The notes beneath the pieces were generated by a model. It was not told the origin of the DNA. It did no database searches and saw nothing but the letters and a program-made list of their open reading frames with translations. This document shows, one piece after another, positions 1 to 7,413 of a DNA stretch of 14,988 bases. Source of the DNA: Clostridia bacterium (GTDB taxonomy: Bacteria; Bacillota; Clostridia; UBA1381; UMGS1253); NCBI GenBank assembly GCA_017411585.1, contig JAFQPV010000241.1:1-14988 (forward strand), in the 5' to 3' direction. Position 1 is the stretch's first letter; each line of letters opens with the position of its first letter. Made by a program: the position numbers and the translations under genes.

Positions 1-58
1 ATGAAAGTTTTTCTTCTTTACTATGATGATTATTTGTTCCACCTTTTGGTCTTCCCAT
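1..58 (-). CDS. Probable IS transposase N-terminus (partial, IS3-family OrfA-like)
   Basis: Only the first 19 codons are in the window; the gene runs off the left edge. The peptide starts MGRPKGGTNNHHSKEEKLS, which resembles the start of many helix-turn-helix OrfA proteins of IS3-family insertion sequences (MGRPKGG followed by a KEEKL helix). The start is an ATG preceded, 9 nt upstream, by AAAGGGG (68-75). A TATACT box lies at about 79-84 with a poor -35 element. Being partial, it could instead be another small DNA-binding protein. The family call rests on this short resemblance only. Confidence 0.5.
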   Translation of the reverse strand, partial: MGRPKGGTNNHHSKEEKLS

Positions 59-93
59 ATAAATCAACCCCTTTTCTTTAGTATAGCATAAAA

Positions 94-129
94 AATGATG
101 GTAGACACTTTTTTGTGTCTACCATCATT
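94..129 (-). terminator. 15-bp perfect hairpin, terminator of the SCP2 gene and possibly an IS end
   Basis: Arms 94-108 and 115-129 are perfectly complementary (15 bp) around a loop of six T on the plus strand. Read on the minus strand, the hairpin is followed by a run of six U, so it can act as an intrinsic terminator for the SCP2 gene that ends 41 nt upstream. The inner sequence TGTCTACCATCATT also resembles the TG-starting terminal repeat of IS3-like elements, and it sits just upstream of the transposase start. It may therefore be both. Confidence 0.7.
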
Positions 130-170
130 ATATCACTTCAGTGTATAAAACTACACAGTGTCTTTTTGGA

Positions 171-662
171 CTATTTCTTGGTTGTCTTCTTTGCAGTCGG
201 CTTCTTTTCTTCTGTTTTTTTCGGTGCAGCTTCTTTTTTTGCTACTTCCTTCTTTGGAGCCGCTTCTTTTACTACTTCCTTCTTCGGTATAGCTTCTTTT
301 TTCTCAGCTGCTTTCTTTGCCGGCTTTTTCGCAGTCGGCTTCTTTAAAAGCGCCTGCACTGCTGCAACATCTGCCGGATTGCCGTGTACGGTAACCTTGC
401 CCTCGTTCATTGCTTTTTCCAAGCCGATTCTGCCGGCGAACACCTTTTTAATCTCCGTTGAAAGGCCGATAATCTCCGATGTGCGATCCACATAATCATA
501 CGGCTCTACACTGAACACACCATCGATATTTGCGATATAGAAAATACCGCCGCAGTCTTCATCTGTCATATTTACCTGCATTGCAAATGCTTCTGTAAGC
601 TTCTTCGTATCAGCATCTGCAAACTTATCTTTAAACTCCTGAAATTTCTTTTCAAAGATCAT
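171..662 (-). CDS. SCP2 sterol-binding-fold protein with Lys/Ala-rich basic tail
   Basis: A 163-residue cytoplasmic protein with no signal peptide. Residues 1-106 resemble the SCP2 (sterol carrier protein 2) fold: an N-terminal helix, a beta segment around GGIFYIANIDGVFSVEPYDY, and the typical ending in which a small helix follows EGKVTVHGNPADVAAVQALL. SCP2 folds bind lipids or acyl chains in a hydrophobic tunnel; the ligand of the small bacterial stand-alone versions is not known. Residues 107-163 are a low-complexity tail of Lys, Ala, Pro and Glu with repeated AAPKKEVAKK-like units, reminiscent of histone H1-like tails. The start is an ATG behind AAGGAGGAGA. It has its own consensus promoter and a terminator, so it is probably monocistronic. 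Confidence 0.75.
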   Translation of the reverse strand: MIFEKKFQEFKDKFADADTKKLTEAFAMQVNMTDEDCGGIFYIANIDGVFSVEPYDYVDRTSEIIGLSTEIKKVFAGRIGLEKAMNEGKVTVHGNPADVAAVQALLKKPTAKKPAKKAAEKKEAIPKKEVVKEAAPKKEVAKKEAAPKKTEEKKPTAKKTTKK

Positions 663-684
663 TTCAATCTCCTCCTTCTAATCT

Positions 685-713
685 ATTATATCGCGATTTC
701 GTATTGCTGTCAA
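685..713 (-). promoter_or_regulatory. Consensus sigma-A promoter of the SCP2 gene
   Basis: On the minus strand TTGACA (708-713) and TATAAT (685-690) are separated by exactly 17 nt, a perfect match to the housekeeping consensus. The -35 box overlaps the TGA stop codon of the upstream vanZ-like gene. The transcript would start near 678, giving a very short leader that still contains the AAGGAGGAG ribosome site. Confidence 0.85.
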
Positions 714-1180
714 TCTGCTGTTCGGCGCCTTTTTTTGTCAAAAAACGTATAGATCAGCCAAAAGATTGCAAAACCAAACGCTGCACTTATTGTATCTAGC
801 AGCACATCACTGAACAGCGGTCCGCGTCCGGGCACGAATGCCTGATGCACCTCGTCACTGACTGCATACATAAAGCAAATCAAAATTGTCCACAAACCAT
901 AGTTTTTCCACATACTGCTTTTCACCGATGCAGAAACCGATACGCCTAAACTGCAGTACAAAAACGCATGTGCGCATTTGCGCACAAAACGGTGCAGCAG
1001 CGCTGACTGCGCATAGTCTTCCAATCCCAAAAAATCCAGTATCTTAGAAAATAAACCACGTACATTCATGCTTAAATCCGCCGAATCCGCTTTGCTTTGC
1101 GCTGAAAACAAGAAAATAACCAGCATAATCAGCACAGTAACTCCCCAAAGCACGAATAACTTTGTATGCAATCGCTTCAT
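710..1180 (-). CDS. VanZ-like membrane protein
   Basis: A 156-residue integral membrane protein. The VanZ family signature is clear: FSAQ (25-28) after the first helix, RKCAHAFLY (67-75), and SDEVHQAFVPGR followed by D125 and a last helix. Hydrophobic segments lie at about 7-26, 68-85, 95-110 and 125-147, and the C-terminus is basic and cytoplasmic. VanZ itself gives low-level teicoplanin resistance in vanA clusters; most chromosomal family members have no assigned reaction. The ATG overlaps the stop of the SLH lipoprotein gene (ATGA, 1177-1180) and has no ribosome site of its own, so translation is probably coupled. It need not concern antibiotic resistance here. Confidence 0.8.
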   Translation of the reverse strand: MKRLHTKLFVLWGVTVLIMLVIFLFSAQSKADSADLSMNVRGLFSKILDFLGLEDYAQSALLHRFVRKCAHAFLYCSLGVSVSASVKSSMWKNYGLWTILICFMYAVSDEVHQAFVPGRGPLFSDVLLDTISAAFGFAIFWLIYTFFDKKRRRTAD

Positions 1181-2787
1181 CGTACATACAACGCAAGCAT
1201 ACCGTAAATCAGCTTGGCTGCCTCCTGTCGTGTTGCATTGTTTTGCGGATTGAAATTGCCCTGATCATCGCCGTTGATAATCCCGAGACTGACAAGTGTG
1301 CTTACAGCCTCCTGCGCATAAGATGCAATCTGCTGTGCATCATGGAAGGCAAGCGTTTTCGCCTCAACACCTTTTGCCAAATCCATTTTCACAAGCATAC
1401 CGTATAAAATCTTACACATATCCTGACGCGTAATCGGCATACCAACACCAAACTGTGTCGCACTGATACCGCTTACAATTCCATGTTTCTTTGCAGAAGC
1501 AATATATGGTGCATGCCATGCATCTGCCGGCACATCTGCAAAATCACTCGTCAAACTCTTATCTTTCAGGTCAAACAACTCAACGGCAAGCTTCACAAAT
1601 TCCTCACGTGTGATCTGTGCCTCCGGTGCAAACACACCTTCACTCTTGCCGGAGATAATGCCACGACGGAAGAGCGCTTCAATGTAATCCTTACCCCAAC
1701 CATTTGCATCTGCAAAATACGGTTCTACAGCGCTAAGCTTGTATGTGCCTACCTTTTCAACACAACAATAAAGCATACCATCTGCATATGCTGTATACTT
1801 CACAGGCGCACTGCTTGCATCCTCATAATAAAGCATCACATTTGCCGTATTCACCGGAATGGCAAATCTAAACGGTTCAGTCAATTCCTTGCCTTCTACC
1901 GGTTTATCATTTTCAAAGTAGGCAACTTCTATCGTAGCGTCTAATGCGGAATCCGATTGAGAAATTTTATAAGCAAACCCACCTTGAACTACAGGAGGCT
2001 GATCCGAAGTTACTCCACCCGTTACGCTACCCGAGCTTTCACTGCCCGTATTTGAGCCTGACGGTTCATAAAGTCCGATTTCACGTAATGCATTCTTCAG
2101 CTGTTGCTTTTCTGTAGCGTTGTAGGTTGTATTCAGCTCTGTAGCCAACTTTTCAATTGACTGCTTCGCGCCAATCTGATTTTCACTCATGCTTATAAAG
2201 ATATCTTCCAACAACGCACTGACTTTTCCGGCTTTAAAATCAGTCGCATTTGCATCTGTCAGCAGCGCTGCGCCCCCGTTCAATTCCACAGGCAAACCCA
2301 AAAAATGTGCCAAAACCGGGGCAGTAATTCCATCCTCACGACATATCTTCTCTAAACCCGGATACTTTTCATATTCGTGTTGCATCAGCCTCGTTAAGCT
2401 TGCCTCTGTCTGCGCCGTCAGCTTCCGCGTTACACGCTTTTGGAAACCCTCAAAATACTTACTGCGCAACGATTCATCTATTTTGTAGAGTTGCTCTATA
2501 GCTGTCTGCGCCGTTTTTTGGTCAATCACCTTAAACACCGGATGCAACAACGTGTTATACAAGGAGTCTGACTGCGGATTGTAATCGATAATCAAATTCG
2601 TTGCCAATGCCAAGCCCGAATCTGTTAAAAGCATCGGTAACGCAAGGGAAATCAAATCCGCACGCGCTGCCGGCGTATATTCCGACAAACTTTTAACAGC
2701 TGACTTCATCTGCGCTTCGTCACTGCATCCCGAAAATACGCCCAACAATAAAACAAGGCTTAAGATTAAACATAATCCCTTTTTCAT
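1177..2787 (-). CDS. SLH-domain lipoprotein
   Basis: About 536 residues from the chosen ATG, which follows GGGATGTGA; an in-frame ATG five codons earlier (2802) lacks a ribosome site. The N-terminus is a lipoprotein signal: KK, a hydrophobic core, then LGVFSGC with the acylated Cys at residue 21. Residues 30-240 are a helical region of unknown function, 243-270 a Ser/Gly/Thr linker, and 270-352 a beta-rich segment resembling the module often placed before SLH repeats (VMLYYED...VGTYKLSAVE). Three SLH repeats follow at about 357-400, 415-460 and 480-525, each with the typical FADV/YI..L...GI..G and ITR.E motifs. SLH repeats bind pyruvylated wall polysaccharide, so the protein may be held by both lipid and wall. 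The next gene (vanZ-like) overlaps it by 4 nt. No promoter of its own is clear. Confidence 0.85.
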   Translation of the reverse strand: MKKGLCLILSLVLLLGVFSGCSDEAQMKSAVKSLSEYTPAARADLISLALPMLLTDSGLALATNLIIDYNPQSDSLYNTLLHPVFKVIDQKTAQTAIEQLYKIDESLRSKYFEGFQKRVTRKLTAQTEASLTRLMQHEYEKYPGLEKICREDGITAPVLAHFLGLPVELNGGAALLTDANATDFKAGKVSALLEDIFISMSENQIGAKQSIEKLATELNTTYNATEKQQLKNALREIGLYEPSGSNTGSESSGSVTGGVTSDQPPVVQGGFAYKISQSDSALDATIEVAYFENDKPVEGKELTEPFRFAIPVNTANVMLYYEDASSAPVKYTAYADGMLYCCVEKVGTYKLSAVEPYFADANGWGKDYIEALFRRGIISGKSEGVFAPEAQITREEFVKLAVELFDLKDKSLTSDFADVPADAWHAPYIASAKKHGIVSGISATQFGVGMPITRQDMCKILYGMLVKMDLAKGVEAKTLAFHDAQQIASYAQEAVSTLVSLGIINGDDQGNFNPQNNATRQEAAKLIYGMLALYVR

Positions 2788-2814
2788 TTTTTCACATCCC
2801 ATTCTCGCTGTTTA

Positions 2815-2850
2815 AAAATAGGTTTTGGAGCGAACCCCAAAACCTATTTT
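2815..2850 (-). terminator. Intrinsic terminator after the secreted SLH gene
   Basis: Arms 2815-2828 and 2837-2850 form a 14-bp stem with an 8-nt loop. On the minus strand the hairpin is followed by five T, just beyond the stop codon of the SLH protein gene at 2864. The next gene begins only about 28 nt further on, so leaky termination probably sets how much of it is made. Confidence 0.8.
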
Positions 2851-2863
2851 CAAATTGTTTTTC

Positions 2864-4426
2864 TTATTTAAGAATACCCAATCTGTAAAGCGTGTTGTAC
2901 AGCATAACAGCAGCTTCTGCTCTTGTTACATCATTCTTCGGTCTAAACGAATCGTCCGGATAACCGTTGATAACACCATATTGTACAAGGTTTTCAACAT
3001 CTGCTACAAACCAATCTGCAATTACGCCATGGTCAGCAAACTCTTCCTTCGTCGTTAAGCCGGCATTACCCAGGATTCTGGAGAACAGTGCGGAAATTTC
3101 TTCACGTGTCAGAATCTCCTGCGGAGCAAAGCTACCATCACCATAGCCCTTATAAATGCCCATCTCTACCATCTTGTATACTGCATCTACAGCATAACCC
3201 TGAATGGAAGCATGGTCGCTAAATGCTACAGCACTTGCCGCCTTCTGACCTTCAACACCCAGCACTCTTGCCAAAATCACAGCCATCTCTTCGCGAGTTA
3301 CACCCAGCTCCGGTTTATACTCTGTTTCACTGTGGCCATGCAGGAAGCCTGCAGTTGCAAGTACCGCAACGTAATCCTTGGACCAGTGGTCCTGAACATC
3401 ATTAAATGTGGTCTTCTGACCGGAAATTGCATTTGTTGTACCGTTTGCCGATACAAAACCGATCTTGCTTGGATCCGGAATTGCCGGATACATATTCGGC
3501 TTCGGTGCCGGAACATTGCCTGTACCGGTACCCGCGCCTGTGCCGGAGCCTGTACCTGTACCGGAGCCTGTACCTGTACCGGAACCTGTACCTGTGCCGG
3601 AGCCGCTCGGGTCGGACGGAACTACGATTGTACCCTGTGCCTTATTCTTAAAGGAATTCGTTGTTTTCAGTGTTTCCGCAAAATCCTTCTTCATCTGCAC
3701 TGTAACATTTGTATCCGCATTGATAATGTCGCAGAAAATTGTCATAAGCTGCTTTGCAGAAGTCACTTGTGTGCCGTTAATCTCCAATTCCTCTGTTTCA
3801 AGCAGAGCTTCAAGATTCGCTTTAAAAGTATTGTTTGTGAATCCATAAAACTCATAGTCAAAATTCGGATCGGTCGAAGCTGCGGTGAATACAACCACAT
3901 CACGCAGGTTGTACAAAAGCTGATAGAACACTTCATTTGTTGCGCCATCTGCCTCGTGCTGAGAGCCAGCGAATAAGTAGCCACGAACCGCAGCTACACC
4001 TGCTGCATAGGATGCCGCATCATCATAGCCATCAAAACCAATACGATCATGCCAATCTTCCACTGCGTTCTTTCTTACTTCAACCGGCACACACTTAAGC
4101 AGCTTCAAATACAGCTTCAATGTCTCCTTTTCAGCATCCGATACACCGTATGCCAAAATGTAATCCTTCACCAATTGGCTAACTTCAGATTGGTCATCTA
4201 CCAGACCAATCAATGTGTCCACACCTGCATCCGTAGATGTATACACCTCTAAGAAATCGTAAATCGTCTTTCTCTGCGCCGGTGTTTTCGTGCTCATGAA
4301 TGCATCAACATTAGCAAGTATGTCTGTAAAACCTGCGCCGCTTAAAGTTACGGCACCGGCCAATGTAGCCACACTGCTTACAAGCATCATTACACTCAAC
4401 ACAACAGCAATTACCTTTTTTGTCAT
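2864..4426 (-). CDS. Secreted SLH-domain surface protein with Gly-Thr linker
   Basis: A 520-residue exported protein. A Sec signal peptide (MTKK, hydrophobic core, cleavage after about A25 in TLAGA) has no lipobox Cys. Residues 30-265 are mainly helical and of unknown function. Residues 273-304 are a low-complexity GSGTGTG linker, coded by 18-bp tandem repeats. The C-terminus carries three SLH repeats (about 340-383, 400-443, 462-507) with FNDVQDHW, GYGDGSF, TREE and TRAEAAVMLYNTL motifs, expected to hold the protein on the cell wall through pyruvylated polysaccharide. GGGAG sits just before the ATG. A short AT-rich gap (4427-4471) separates it from the dehydratase gene and holds at best a weak promoter. 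It shares its architecture with the next SLH gene and may be a paralogue, although the N-terminal parts have diverged. Confidence 0.88.
   Translation of the reverse strand: MTKKVIAVVLSVMMLVSSVATLAGAVTLSGAGFTDILANVDAFMSTKTPAQRKTIYDFLEVYTSTDAGVDTLIGLVDDQSEVSQLVKDYILAYGVSDAEKETLKLYLKLLKCVPVEVRKNAVEDWHDRIGFDGYDDAASYAAGVAAVRGYLFAGSQHEADGATNEVFYQLLYNLRDVVVFTAASTDPNFDYEFYGFTNNTFKANLEALLETEELEINGTQVTSAKQLMTIFCDIINADTNVTVQMKKDFAETLKTTNSFKNKAQGTIVVPSDPSGSGTGTGSGTGTGSGTGTGSGTGAGTGTGNVPAPKPNMYPAIPDPSKIGFVSANGTTNAISGQKTTFNDVQDHWSKDYVAVLATAGFLHGHSETEYKPELGVTREEMAVILARVLGVEGQKAASAVAFSDHASIQGYAVDAVYKMVEMGIYKGYGDGSFAPQEILTREEISALFSRILGNAGLTTKEEFADHGVIADWFVADVENLVQYGVINGYPDDSFRPKNDVTRAEAAVMLYNTLYRLGILK
3519..3603 (+). 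repeat. 18-bp tandem repeat coding for the Gly-Ser-Thr linker
   Basis: The plus strand shows about four to five imperfect copies of a unit close to GGAGCCTGTACCTGTACC. On the coding (minus) strand each unit reads as GTGTGS. The unit is a multiple of three, so gain or loss of copies would change linker length without a frameshift. Confidence 0.8.
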
Positions 4427-4471
4427 GTTCTCATCTCCCTAATTTTCTTTAAAATATATATAAAATATTTT

Positions 4472-6424
4472 TTAAGCATAAATTTTTGTTCCAGCCTCCG
4501 GATTTTCTGCATCACTTTCATCAATGTCTTTTTTCTTTGTTACCTGAAGCTCCTTATTAACATACGTTGGCACCACATCTGCAAGCTTCGCCTTAATCTG
4601 AAGCGCATCGCCGCTTTCTGCAGCTTCCCGCAAAAGCTGTAGCTGCGTACCCAGTGCATCCCAATCCAATGTCATTGGCTTTGCAACAAATATTTTTTCG
4701 TTTGTCGTTGCGCGAAGACCTTCTTCATTCATCAGAAGCTCTTCGTATAACTTTTCACCCGGTCGCAACCCGGTAATTAAAATCGGTATGTCTCGACCGA
4801 CTTCTAAACCGGAAAGTCGAATTAAATTCACAGCCAAATCATAAATTTTCACAGGCTGCCCCATATCTAATATAAAAATCTCACCGCCGCGCGCATAGGA
4901 TGCTGCTTCCAAAATCAAACTCACCGCTTCGGGAATTGTCATAAAGAAGCGCGTAATCTCCTTATGTGTCAACGTAATCGGGCTACGCTCAGCAATCTGC
5001 TTTTTAAACAGCGGAACAACGGACCCGTTTGACCCAAGCACATTACCAAACCGCACAGCGACATACTCTGTGTTGCTCTTCGCATTAATCGACTGAATAA
5101 TCATCTCACAAACACGCTTGGCTGCACCCATGACATTGGTCGGATTTACCGCCTTGTCCGTAGATACCAATACGAAACGCTCCGCGCCGTAACGGTCTGC
5201 TGCCTCCGCAACATTATATGTACCGAAAACATTATTTTTAATCGCTTCGGCAGGATCATGCTCCATCAACGGAACATGTTTGTGCGCCGCCGCATGGAAA
5301 ACAAGATTTGGACGAATTTGCTCAAAAATCGAATCGATTCTATCCTTATCACGTACACTTGCAATAATGACCTCAAAAGGCGAATTCGGCATTTTGCGCG
5401 TCAAATCCATTTGCAAATCGTACGCGTTATTCTCATAAATATCTAAGATATACAATTTTTTTGGTGCAAACTTCAAAATCTGTCGGCACAGCTCGCTTCC
5501 GATACTACCGCCGCCACCCGTTACAAGCACAACTTTATCTCGGATATAACCCATTATCTTTTGATTATCCAGTTTGATGCTGTCTCGCGGCAACAAATCT
5601 TCAATCTGCACATCGCGAATACCGGCCGTAAATCGATCGTAATTTACAATCTCATTTAAGCTTGGCAGTACGCGCACCTTACAGTTTGTCTTTGTAATAA
5701 TTTCAATAATACTGCTGCATTCACGGTGTCCCAATGACGGTATCGCTATAAGCACCTCATCTACATCGTACTTTTCACATACACGCGGAATATCCTTTCG
5801 CGTTCCGAGTACGCGGTAACCGCGAATCTGCATTTTTTGCTTTTGTATATCATCGTCAATCAAACCGACAATCGTATAGTTCGTTCCACCGTCAAGCACT
5901 TCGGAAATAATACGAATGCCGCCACCGCCGGCACCCACGATCAGTAAACGAATGCTGCCCTGATTTGCAACGCATTTACGCGCCTGATAAACCTTCATAA
6001 CAGACTTCAGTCCCAGTCTTGCGGCTACAAATCCAAAAACGCTTACCAAGCCAACCAAAATCTGCACATCCCATGTATAAAAGAAAAACGGATTTTGTAT
6101 TAAGAGACTGCCGATAATCAATATAAAACTTGCTATAAACCCGCCATACATACAAGCACAGTAATCTCTAAGTCCTGACACGCGCCACAGCACGCGGTAA
6201 CTACCAATTACCCACTGCACACCCACATGCACAACAGCTGCAATAAACACTGCTAAAAAACGATAGTTTAATTTATAGTTTAATATACTTAGGAAACTGA
6301 TATTCGGTATGTTTGTCTCGTGGCTAAAAAGTAAGAAGTCGATAAACAAATACGCAAAAAACACAACTATTACATCAACCAAACAAAGAGCTCGACGAAG
6401 TATCTGCTTTGTATATGGCTTCAT
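4472..6424 (-). CDS. capD: Membrane-bound nucleotide-sugar 4,6-dehydratase (CapD/PglF/WbpM type)
   Basis: About 650 residues from the ATG at 6424, which follows TTGGAGGG by 8 nt; an upstream in-frame ATG (6472) has no ribosome site. Four membrane segments (about 12-33, 57-77, 87-108, 113-140) precede a first Rossmann-like domain with VGAGGGG near 160-166, and then an extended SDR catalytic domain with VTGGGGSIGSE near 301-311. The active-site region LVSTDKAVNPTNVMGAAKR (about 419-437) has Met where ordinary SDR enzymes have Tyr, the S-M-K arrangement known for WbpM-type UDP-GlcNAc 4,6-dehydratases. Family members convert UDP-GlcNAc to a 4-keto-6-deoxy sugar, the entry to bacillosamine, QuiNAc or FucNAc. 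It is the last gene of the polysaccharide unit. The exact sugar product cannot be told from sequence. Confidence 0.88.
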   Translation of the reverse strand: MKPYTKQILRRALCLVDVIVVFFAYLFIDFLLFSHETNIPNISFLSILNYKLNYRFLAVFIAAVVHVGVQWVIGSYRVLWRVSGLRDYCACMYGGFIASFILIIGSLLIQNPFFFYTWDVQILVGLVSVFGFVAARLGLKSVMKVYQARKCVANQGSIRLLIVGAGGGGIRIISEVLDGGTNYTIVGLIDDDIQKQKMQIRGYRVLGTRKDIPRVCEKYDVDEVLIAIPSLGHRECSSIIEIITKTNCKVRVLPSLNEIVNYDRFTAGIRDVQIEDLLPRDSIKLDNQKIMGYIRDKVVLVTGGGGSIGSELCRQILKFAPKKLYILDIYENNAYDLQMDLTRKMPNSPFEVIIASVRDKDRIDSIFEQIRPNLVFHAAAHKHVPLMEHDPAEAIKNNVFGTYNVAEAADRYGAERFVLVSTDKAVNPTNVMGAAKRVCEMIIQSINAKSNTEYVAVRFGNVLGSNGSVVPLFKKQIAERSPITLTHKEITRFFMTIPEAVSLILEAASYARGGEIFILDMGQPVKIYDLAVNLIRLSGLEVGRDIPILITGLRPGEKLYEELLMNEEGLRATTNEKIFVAKPMTLDWDALGTQLQLLREAAESGDALQIKAKLADVVPTYVNKELQVTKKKDIDESDAENPEAGTKIYA

Positions 6425-6502
6425 TGCTTCTTCCCTCCAAGCATCCATATCATTTGTACTGCATTCTGTCAAGCTACCTAAGTCGTCAATGCTTATGTTC
6501 TC

Positions 6503-7408
6503 CTATGCCTCTTGATCCGCGCCCTGTGCATTCTCCTTTTTCACAGCCGCCGCTGGCACAACTGCCTGGGAATCCTTCTTTTTCTGCTTTTCACCTTTCT
6601 CCTTCGTATCAGCATAGCCATAACCATGACCATACTTACCGGCATAACTGTAACCATAGCCATAGCCATAACCATAGCCATAACCGTAGCGACCGTAATA
6701 ACCGCCGCTATAGCTGGCATGTTTGGATACATGCACATCATTGATAATCATACCGATTACCCTTGCCTTTGCAAACTCAAGCGCACTGAGCGCCGCCTGA
6801 ATCATATCATGTTTTGTATATTTTTCTCGCGCAACCAAAACCACACCATCTACATATTTCGATACAATGGATACATCCGTTACCACCGTAGCCGGCGGCA
6901 TATCGATAAACACATAATCATAGCGTTCACGCAAATTTTTAATTAACTTTTTCACACTTGGAAAGCCCAAAAGTTCCGACGGATTCGGCGGAATTTTGCC
7001 GGATGCAATAAAATCAATGCCGTATTCCTCTGATGTTTGAATTACCTCATCAAGCTCCTTTATGCCAACCAAGTACTCGCTAAGGCCTTCCTTCATTTTT
7101 ACACCAAGACATTCTGAAATTCTCGGTTGTCTAAGGTCTGCATCTACAACGATGACGCGCTGCCCGGTCATTGCAAACGTAATTGCAACATTAGTGCAGG
7201 TGGTACTTTTACCTTCACGCGGCACCGCACTTGTAAACAGTATAACTTTACATTTATCCTCTGTTTCACTCGGCAACGAAAACATAATGTTCGTTCGAAT
7301 TGTACGATACGCTTCCGAAACTGCAAACGGTGATTGCTCGGAAACGGTGCTTTCATTTCTATTCTTATGCTGATTTACCTCTTTCTCTCGTTTAGAAAGC
7401 CACCACAT
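6503..7408 (-). CDS. cpsD: Tyrosine autokinase of capsule synthesis (CpsD/CapB-like BY-kinase)
   Basis: About 301 residues from ATG 7408, which lies 8 nt after AAGGAG; GTG 7417 and ATG 7414 are in frame but badly spaced from that site. Bacterial tyrosine kinase motifs are present: Walker A in SAVPREGKSTT (60-70), Walker A' VVDADLRQP (about 87-95), and Walker B YVFIDMPP (about 165-172). The C-terminus has the tyrosine cluster that is autophosphorylated, here an expanded Gly-Tyr tract (about 233-265, 14 Tyr) followed by an unusual Lys-rich tail of about 36 residues. In low-GC Gram-positives this protein needs its membrane partner of the Wzz/CapA type, which is the gene immediately upstream with an overlapping stop. 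Together they control polysaccharide chain length and export. Confidence 0.9.
   Translation of the reverse strand: MWWLSKREKEVNQHKNRNESTVSEQSPFAVSEAYRTIRTNIMFSLPSETEDKCKVILFTSAVPREGKSTTCTNVAITFAMTGQRVIVVDADLRQPRISECLGVKMKEGLSEYLVGIKELDEVIQTSEEYGIDFIASGKIPPNPSELLGFPSVKKLIKNLRERYDYVFIDMPPATVVTDVSIVSKYVDGVVLVAREKYTKHDMIQAALSALEFAKARVIGMIINDVHVSKHASYSGGYYGRYGYGYGYGYGYGYSYAGKYGHGYGYADTKEKGEKQKKKDSQAVVPAAAVKKENAQGADQEA
6640..6700 (+). repeat. Hexanucleotide repeats coding for the Gly-Tyr tract
   Basis: A 6-bp periodicity (units like CATAGC and CATAAC) runs through this stretch. On the coding strand it gives GGT/GGC-TAT, so each hexamer adds one Gly-Tyr pair to the kinase tail. Copy-number change would stay in frame. 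Confidence 0.8.
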
Positions 7409-7413
7409 TCTCA

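Noticed and set aside
3519..3603. CRISPR-like array
   Set aside because: The repeats are contiguous, have no spacers and are in frame in a coding region.
3212..3976. Long plus-strand ORF opposite the SLH gene (254 codons)
   Set aside because: It is antisense to a well-supported coding gene, is Cys-rich and repetitive because of the linker repeat, and has no ribosome site.
4440..4475. AT-rich palindrome between the dehydratase and SLH genes as a terminator
   Set aside because: The stem has only A-T pairs (about 7 bp) and would be too weak; I list neither a terminator nor a promoter there.
6444..6472. TTGACA plus a TATGGA box in the gap before the dehydratase gene
   Set aside because: The -10 match is poor and the start would fall inside the ribosome site of the gene, so a separate promoter is unlikely.
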